The notes under the pieces: model-generated
The model's database searches: none
The model's input: the letters and a program-made list of their open reading frames with translations, nothing else
What the model was told of the DNA's origin: nothing
Assembly (NCBI GenBank): GCA_903932805.1
Contig: CAIZHO010000421.1
Coordinates: 1-6,005 of the forward strand
Direction of reading: 5' to 3'
Origin: an uncultured Roseiflexaceae bacterium
GTDB lineage: Bacteria; Chloroflexota; Chloroflexia; Chloroflexales; Roseiflexaceae
DNA length: 6,005 nucleotides
Translations under genes and position numbers: made by a program
Part shown: piece after piece, positions 1 to 6,005 of the stretch
Layout: each line of letters begins with the position of its first letter
Numbering within the stretch: position 1 is the first letter of the stretch

Positions 1-2228
<2,228 letters not shown>

Positions 2229-2230
2229 GA

Positions 2231-3205
2231 CTACGCCTGTAACGCCAGACGCACAGCGTCGTCAACGCCGAACGAACCGACATAGCGCGTATAAAACTCG
2301 GCCGGGGTGTACTGGTGTTCTTGACAGCCATGGTGCTCAATGGCAAACGCACCTGCCAGTGAGGCCATTTTGCCGCACGTGTCTGCGGGGAGTGCATGCG
2401 ACATGCCAAAGACGAAGCCGGCGAGATACGCATCACCAGCACCTGTAGGATCTCGTACAGCGTCAACGGGAGCAACGTCGATGCTCGTTTCGATGCGCAC
2501 ACCGCTGCGGGCATCTGACACAATTGATCCTTTGTCACCGCGTGTGATGACGGTCAACGGTACCCGTTCGACCAGTTCTTGTTCGCTTTTGCCAGTCATC
2601 TGAGCCATCATGGCGAACTCATAGTCGTTGCCGATCAGCGCATAGGCACCATTGAGCCCATCCAAGATTTGTTCTGCAGTCAGCCGTGGAGTCTGTTTGC
2701 CCGGATCAAACAAAAACGGTACCCCCATTTGACGGCACTCTGAGACGTAGCGAGCCATCGCTTCGGGATCGGTGGGTGAAATCACCACCAAATCGTCTTT
2801 GGTCAATCCAAATCCGAGCAAGCTCAAGTCGCGTGACCGTGCCATGGCACCGGTATAAAACGCCACCAGCTGGTTGTTCGCTTGATCCGTATTGATAAAA
2901 CACGAAGCGGTGAATTCTCCGACGACTTCGTGTACACCACTTGCATCGACACCACGGCTTTGCATCCAGGCACGGTATTCACCGAAATCTTGACCTGCGG
3001 ATGCAACGACCAATGGCTTTGCGCCCAGCAATGCCAACGAATAGGCAATGTTGCCAGCCACACCACCACGCATGCGCTTCATCGAATCAACAAGAAAACT
3101 CACCGACAACATATGGACTCGGTCGGGCAGAATGTGGTCTTTGAAAAGACCAGGGAAATTCATGATGTAGTCGTATGCCAACGACCCTGTGACTACCACG
3201 CGCAT
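2231..3205 (-). CDS. adoK: Adenosine kinase, bacterial PfkB (AdoK) type
   Basis: This PfkB/ribokinase-superfamily protein most likely phosphorylates adenosine to AMP with ATP. The start at 3205 gives 324 residues beginning MRVVVTGSLAYDYIM, which matches the N-terminus I recall for Mycobacterium tuberculosis AdoK (VTGSIATDHLMRFPG). Further shared features are SFLVDSMKRMRGGVAGN (substrate-side glycine motif at 46-52), FYTGAMARSR, FDPGKQ (156-161), the NxxE motif in GNDYEF (182-187), TRGDKG, and the signature DPTGAGDA (252-259) with catalytic base Asp258. An upstream in-frame ATG at 3220 overlaps the previous stop, but the Shine-Dalgarno AAGGAG would then form codons 2-3; it sits 6 nt before the ATG at 3205, so the shorter form is preferred. 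Co-location with ahcY, which releases adenosine, supports adenosine as substrate. PfkB kinases vary in specificity, so another nucleoside or sugar is possible. Confidence 0.88.
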   Translation of the reverse strand: MRVVVTGSLAYDYIMNFPGLFKDHILPDRVHMLSVSFLVDSMKRMRGGVAGNIAYSLALLGAKPLVVASAGQDFGEYRAWMQSRGVDASGVHEVVGEFTASCFINTDQANNQLVAFYTGAMARSRDLSLLGFGLTKDDLVVISPTDPEAMARYVSECRQMGVPFLFDPGKQTPRLTAEQILDGLNGAYALIGNDYEFAMMAQMTGKSEQELVERVPLTVITRGDKGSIVSDARSGVRIETSIDVAPVDAVRDPTGAGDAYLAGFVFGMSHALPADTCGKMASLAGAFAIEHHGCQEHQYTPAEFYTRYVGSFGVDDAVRLALQA

Positions 3206-3211
3206 GGGATT

Positions 3212-3217
3212 CTCCTT
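3212..3217 (-). promoter_or_regulatory. Ribosome binding site deciding the adoK start
   Basis: The minus strand reads AAGGAG, followed by a 6-nt spacer (AATCCC) and the ATG at 3205. The site touches the TGA stop of the preceding MetE-like gene (3219-3217). Because it lies just inside the longer reading frame that begins at 3220, it argues that this longer frame is not the one translated. Confidence 0.85.
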
Positions 3218-4272
3218 CATTCTGTGTATCCACCTATCAACTGCACCAGCAGTGCATCGACCGCCGCTGCAGTCGTACAGGTCAGTGCAATAACCGCTTC
3301 TGCCTGGTCTACGGGGGCTTGTCCGAGCGATTGTGACGGCGCAATCACCAGCCCACTGCGAAGTGCCTCCGGGGTAGCGCCCGCCAACAAAAACCGTTGT
3401 ATTATCGCATACACGCGTGCATCAATGTACGCGATTTCTGCGACGTTTAGCGCACCAACAGGGACAACACCGATGCCGACGCGCATCCCATTGCTGAGTG
3501 CACGGACAAGATCTGCAATCACCTGATCATCAGCGAGGTCGTCCTCCCAGTGTGTCACAATCAACACGTCTATCGGCAGCTGGACAATCTCGCCCAGAGG
3601 GGTCCCACAGCGTAATGTCAACGCACGTTGACAGGGTATAGCCAACACCACGCGTGCCAGGGCGACAAGCAATTCGTCACGTTCGATGGTCATGAACGGC
3701 GAGTGCATCACGTCGTAGAACGGCTCTTCGAGGCACACCATCGCGGGACGATTGGCACACATCATTGAGTCGGCTTGCAACCGTGCGCGCACACAGCAAT
3801 GAATGACCACGCCTTCGAACAATGCAGGGTCAGCCAACAGCGGCTGTTGATGCTCATCGGTCAATTGGGCAGCGAGTGAAATGGGGCCCAACAGTTGACC
3901 TTTGATACCAACGTCTGGTGCAAGGGTGTCTATGTCCGTCATGAGTTCACGCAACCCAGCGGCCTCGCGTTGGCTCCATTCAGCCGATTGCATGCGTGTT
4001 TTCTGCATAAATGCAATAGTGTACTGTGGTAACGCAGCCAACGTCTGTTCACGGTTCACGTACACGCGGCGCTGGGATTCGTCGAGCACTAAGCCTGGTA
4101 ATCCCCAACTCGCTTGTACAATACTGCGCTCAAAAAAATGGCGCTGTGGTAGCTGTGGCCACGCAACATAGGGCAAGGCATGACGACGCAGCACCGCACA
4201 CGCAGCCTGTACCGACTCGTGCGGCAATGCTCCGTAGAGCATCGGTATGACATGTGCCGGAGCGACACTCAA
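3217..4272 (-). CDS. MetE/UroD-fold protein resembling cobalamin-independent methionine synthase, with degenerate zinc site
   Basis: The 351-residue product resembles the C-terminal catalytic barrel of cobalamin-independent methionine synthase (MetE, COG0620-like) and the related UroD fold. Landmarks in order are GALPHE (14-19), IKGQLLGPISLAAQLTDE (123-140), CLEEPF (180-185), LRCG (220-223) followed by IDVL, GIGVVP (266-271) and IAPSQSLG (310-317). In zinc-binding relatives the corresponding places are HxCG, a Glu shortly after the next strand, and a Cys in the PxCGL turn. By my hand alignment only Cys222 survives, with Leu220, Thr240 and Gln314 at the other positions. A normal zinc-dependent homocysteine methyltransferase therefore looks unlikely and the true activity is unknown. 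The start chosen is TTG at 4272, overlapping the mtnA stop as TTGA; an ATG at 4242 is an alternative that removes ten residues. It sits in the operon between MTA salvage and adenosine kinase. Confidence 0.75.
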   Translation of the reverse strand: MSVAPAHVIPMLYGALPHESVQAACAVLRRHALPYVAWPQLPQRHFFERSIVQASWGLPGLVLDESQRRVYVNREQTLAALPQYTIAFMQKTRMQSAEWSQREAAGLRELMTDIDTLAPDVGIKGQLLGPISLAAQLTDEHQQPLLADPALFEGVVIHCCVRARLQADSMMCANRPAMVCLEEPFYDVMHSPFMTIERDELLVALARVVLAIPCQRALTLRCGTPLGEIVQLPIDVLIVTHWEDDLADDQVIADLVRALSNGMRVGIGVVPVGALNVAEIAYIDARVYAIIQRFLLAGATPEALRSGLVIAPSQSLGQAPVDQAEAVIALTCTTAAAVDALLVQLIGGYTE

Positions 4273-5306
4273 CAGACTGCCGCCAATCCTGGGCCGTACG
4301 GCGCACGAACAACACCCTTCTCGCAGATAATCGCCGTGATGTACTTCGCGGGCGTCACATCAAATGCCGGATGTGCCGCAGTCACCCCCGCTGGCGCGAT
4401 GCGGACCCCCTGGATGGTCGTTACTTCATCCGACGAGCGTTCTTCGATGGGGATCATACTGCCGTCGCTAATTTTGCGGTCAATCGTCGATGTCGGGGCA
4501 GCAACATACATCGGGATCCCATGCGCCTGCGCCAACACGGCGAGTCCATAGGTGCCGATCTTGTTGGCGACATCACCATTTGCTGCGATCCGATCTGCAC
4601 CGACGATGATGCAATCGACCAAGCCCTTACCCATGAAGTAGGCCGCCATGTTGTCGGTAATCAACGTCAACGGAACCCCAGCACGCTGGAGTTCAAACGC
4701 AGTCAAACGAGCGCCCTGCAGATACGGTCGTGTTTCGTCTACATAGACATGGATGGAGCGGCCGAGCTCGTGCGCGCGATATATCGGTCCCAATGCCGTA
4801 CCATACCCGGCAGTCGCGAGACCACCTGCATTGCAATGCGTGAGTACGCGGCCGCGCGCGGGGATCAACGGCTCACCATGCCGGCCAATCGCCTGACACA
4901 TGGCCAGATCTTCGGCAAAAATCGCATGTGCCTCGGCCAGCAGTGCAGCGCGGAACTCTGCCAATGGCAATGATTGTATGTGCACTGCCTTGGTCATCAT
5001 GCGCGCTGTCGCCCAAAACAGATTCACGGCAGTGGGGCGCGATGCATCCAATACCCGTTGGGCCTCATGCAATGCAGGCATGAGGTCGGCAGGCGTACGC
5101 GCCAGTGCACGAACTGCCACAAGGGCCATACCGTACGCCGCGGTACAGCCGATGGCCGGTGCACCACGGACTTGCATGGTCCGTATCGAATCAGCAACGC
5201 CAGCAACGGTTGTGTAGGCATTGACGACTTCTTGGTGCGGCAACAAGCGCTGATCAAGCACATGCACGGCATTATCGTGCCACGTCACCGAGACGAGCTG
5301 GTTCAT
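4269..5306 (-). CDS. mtnA: S-methyl-5-thioribose-1-phosphate isomerase
   Basis: MtnA isomerises the aldose 5-methylthioribose-1-phosphate to 5-methylthioribulose-1-phosphate, the first isomerisation step in salvaging methylthioadenosine left over from spermidine synthesis. The 345-residue protein is of normal length and belongs to the eIF2B-like fold. It has VRGAPAIG (46-53), THCNAGGLATAGYGTALG from 156 with catalytic Cys158, DETRPYLQGARLTAFEL from 190, GADRIAANGDVANKIGTY with catalytic Asp238, and PTSTID (271-276). The Cys plus Asp pair and the DETRP segment identify MtnA rather than an eIF2B subunit; ribose-1,5-bisphosphate isomerase is a more distant alternative. The ATG at 5306 is preferred over an in-frame TTG at 5327 because the ATG fits the family N-terminus, although its Shine-Dalgarno (GCGAG) is weak. 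It is the first gene of the operon, behind a candidate promoter at 5347-5355, and its end overlaps the next gene by 4 nt. Confidence 0.95.
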   Translation of the reverse strand: MNQLVSVTWHDNAVHVLDQRLLPHQEVVNAYTTVAGVADSIRTMQVRGAPAIGCTAAYGMALVAVRALARTPADLMPALHEAQRVLDASRPTAVNLFWATARMMTKAVHIQSLPLAEFRAALLAEAHAIFAEDLAMCQAIGRHGEPLIPARGRVLTHCNAGGLATAGYGTALGPIYRAHELGRSIHVYVDETRPYLQGARLTAFELQRAGVPLTLITDNMAAYFMGKGLVDCIIVGADRIAANGDVANKIGTYGLAVLAQAHGIPMYVAAPTSTIDRKISDGSMIPIEERSSDEVTTIQGVRIAPAGVTAAHPAFDVTPAKYITAIICEKGVVRAPYGPGLAAVC

Positions 5307-5346
5307 ATGGTTCTCGCTATAGAGCAAAGGGACGCTTCGAACATAA

Positions 5347-5355
5347 AGTATACCA
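5347..5355 (-). promoter_or_regulatory. Candidate extended -10 promoter for the mtnA-to-ahcY operon
   Basis: The minus strand reads TGGTATACT: a TATACT hexamer (5352-5347) one mismatch from TATAAT, preceded by the TGn of an extended -10. No good -35 hexamer is seen at 17-18 nt spacing, which is tolerated with extended -10 elements. Transcription would begin near 5340, leaving a leader of about 35 nt, too short for a SAM or SAH riboswitch. Confidence 0.5.
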
Positions 5356-5398
5356 CACCGCTTTTCGGTCGCACGGTCTGCCGTCCCCGGTGGCTACA

Positions 5399-5407
5399 TG
5401 GTACAAT
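5399..5407 (+). promoter_or_regulatory. Candidate extended -10 promoter for the deoxyhypusine-synthase-like gene
   Basis: The sequence TGGTACAAT combines a TACAAT hexamer, one mismatch from TATAAT, with the TGn extension. Only a weak -35 (CTGCCG at 5378-5383, 18-nt spacing) can be proposed. The expected transcription start near 5414 leaves about 23 nt before the start codon, which includes the ribosome binding site. Confidence 0.55.
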
Positions 5408-5423
5408 TTGGGCAATCAACTGC

Positions 5424-5429
5424 GAGGAG
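5424..5429 (+). promoter_or_regulatory. Ribosome binding site of the deoxyhypusine-synthase-like gene
   Basis: GAGGAG lies 7 nt before the ATG at 5437, an ideal spacing, and fixes that start codon. Confidence 0.85.
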
Positions 5430-5436
5430 TTATCCC

Positions 5437-6005
5437 ATGGCATACGGCGTCAAACTCGACCCTACTCCAATCACACCTGGCCTGAGTGTCAGAGCACTGG
5501 TCGACAATCACTTCTACTCATACAACGGCGGCAGACTCCGCGAGGCGTGTCAGCTGTATGCCCGCAAAATGAGCGCATCCGATGTCACCATCGGCGTTAC
5601 CCTGTCGGGTGCGTTAACGCCGACCGGGCTCGGTACCGCCGCGATTGTGCCGCTGATTCGCGCTGGGCTCATCGATTGGATCGTCAGTACAGGCGCAAAC
5701 GTCTATCACGACATGCACCGCTCATTAGGATTCGAACTCTTTGGTGGGAGCCCCTATAGCGACGACATCGAACTGCGCGAACACAACATCATTCGTATCT
5801 ATGACATTCTTTTTGATCAGAATGTGTTGCTCGAGTCAGATGCATTCTTTCGGCGCTGTATCGCCGAGCCCGAGTTCCAAAAACCGATGTCCACCGCAGA
5901 GCTTCATTACCGATTGGGGCGGTACACACAAGCACGCGAAAAAGCAATTGGTACCTCGTATGTGTCGGTCTTGACCGCTGCATACGAAGCCGGCGTGCCC
6001 ATCTA
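5437..6005 (+). CDS. Deoxyhypusine synthase family protein (possible homospermidine synthase), C-terminal part cut by window
   Basis: The 189 complete codons visible match the N-terminal half or more of deoxyhypusine synthase (DHS) homologues, which are NAD-dependent and transfer the aminobutyl group of spermidine. Recognisable segments are YNGGRLREACQLYARKM (from 29), VTLSGALTPTGLG (54-66), PLIRAGLIDWIVSTGANVYHD (from 72, with STGANVYHD at 84-92) and IIRIYDILFD (118-127). In eukaryotes and archaea DHS modifies eIF5A; bacteria lack that target, and bacterial DHS homologues are reported to make homospermidine (SpeY), so a polyamine role is likelier. The catalytic lysine that forms the imine lies in the missing C-terminal part and cannot be checked. 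The start is supported by GAGGAG and an extended -10 element upstream. Divergence from mtnA, which handles a spermidine-synthesis by-product, fits polyamine metabolism. Family assignment is strong, the exact reaction uncertain. Confidence 0.9.
   Translation, partial: MAYGVKLDPTPITPGLSVRALVDNHFYSYNGGRLREACQLYARKMSASDVTIGVTLSGALTPTGLGTAAIVPLIRAGLIDWIVSTGANVYHDMHRSLGFELFGGSPYSDDIELREHNIIRIYDILFDQNVLLESDAFFRRCIAEPEFQKPMSTAELHYRLGRYTQAREKAIGTSYVSVLTAAYEAGVPI

Larger units (their letters stand above)
5307..5436. other. Divergent intergenic regulatory region
   Basis: This 130-bp gap separates the mtnA operon from the divergent deoxyhypusine-synthase-like gene and contains promoter candidates for both. 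Between them are small repeats: an inverted ACCG / CGGT pair (5357-5360 and 5366-5369) and a direct CGGTC repeat (5366-5370 and 5374-5378). They are short enough to be chance, but they are placed where a shared operator would lie. No long hairpin or terminator is seen. Confidence 0.5.

Noticed and set aside
2882..3526. A 214-codon plus-strand open frame opposite adoK and the MetE-like gene
   Set aside because: It spans the junction of two supported minus-strand genes and shows no recognisable domain or start signal.
5307..5346. A SAM or SAH riboswitch ahead of mtnA
   Set aside because: The leader predicted from the candidate promoter is only about 35 nt, with no room for the known aptamers and no visible terminator hairpin.
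5357..5369. The ACCG-N5-CGGT inverted repeat as a terminator or strong hairpin
   Set aside because: The stem is only 4 bp with no following T-run, so it is at best a weak operator candidate.
4254..5759. Two long plus-strand open frames (4254-4973 and 4974-5759) antisense to mtnA and running into the divergent gene
   Set aside because: They lie opposite well-supported MtnA motifs or out of frame with the DHS-like gene, have implausible composition, and the second has no ribosome binding site of its own.

Overview
This window reads as a compact bacterial chromosome segment with no mobile elements, RNA genes or CRISPR. Almost all of it is coding. Five genes lie head to tail on the minus strand, transcribed from about 5340 down past position 1, and one gene is divergent on the plus strand from 5437 and runs off the right edge. 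Base composition looks moderately GC-rich. The proteins suggest a Chloroflexota-like bacterium: a short, archaeal/thermophile-type S-adenosylhomocysteine hydrolase, an adenosine kinase resembling the mycobacterial AdoK type, and a bacterial deoxyhypusine-synthase homologue. This taxonomic guess is from remembered family resemblance and is tentative.

Layout in transcription order on the minus strand: mtnA (methylthioribose-1-phosphate isomerase, 5306-4269), a MetE/UroD-fold protein with degenerate metal site (4272-3217), an AdoK-type adenosine kinase (3205-2231), a Gfo/Idh/MocA oxidoreductase (2228-1224) and ahcY (from 1209, C-terminal end missing). Junctions are a 4-nt overlap, then gaps of 11, 2 and 14 nt, so these are almost certainly one operon. 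Shine-Dalgarno sequences overlap the preceding stop codon at two junctions. The 130-bp gap at 5307-5436 between mtnA and the plus-strand gene holds an extended -10 promoter candidate in each direction.

Functionally the operon joins the two recycling branches of S-adenosylmethionine use. AhcY splits S-adenosylhomocysteine from methyl transfer into homocysteine and adenosine, the kinase converts adenosine to AMP and pulls that reversible reaction forward, and MtnA works on the methylthioribose-1-phosphate derived from methylthioadenosine, the by-product of spermidine synthesis. The divergent deoxyhypusine-synthase-like gene probably acts on polyamines, which fits the same theme. The least understood members are the MetE-like protein, which keeps the fold's landmarks but has lost three of the four expected zinc ligands, and the Gfo/Idh/MocA oxidoreductase sitting between the kinase and ahcY.
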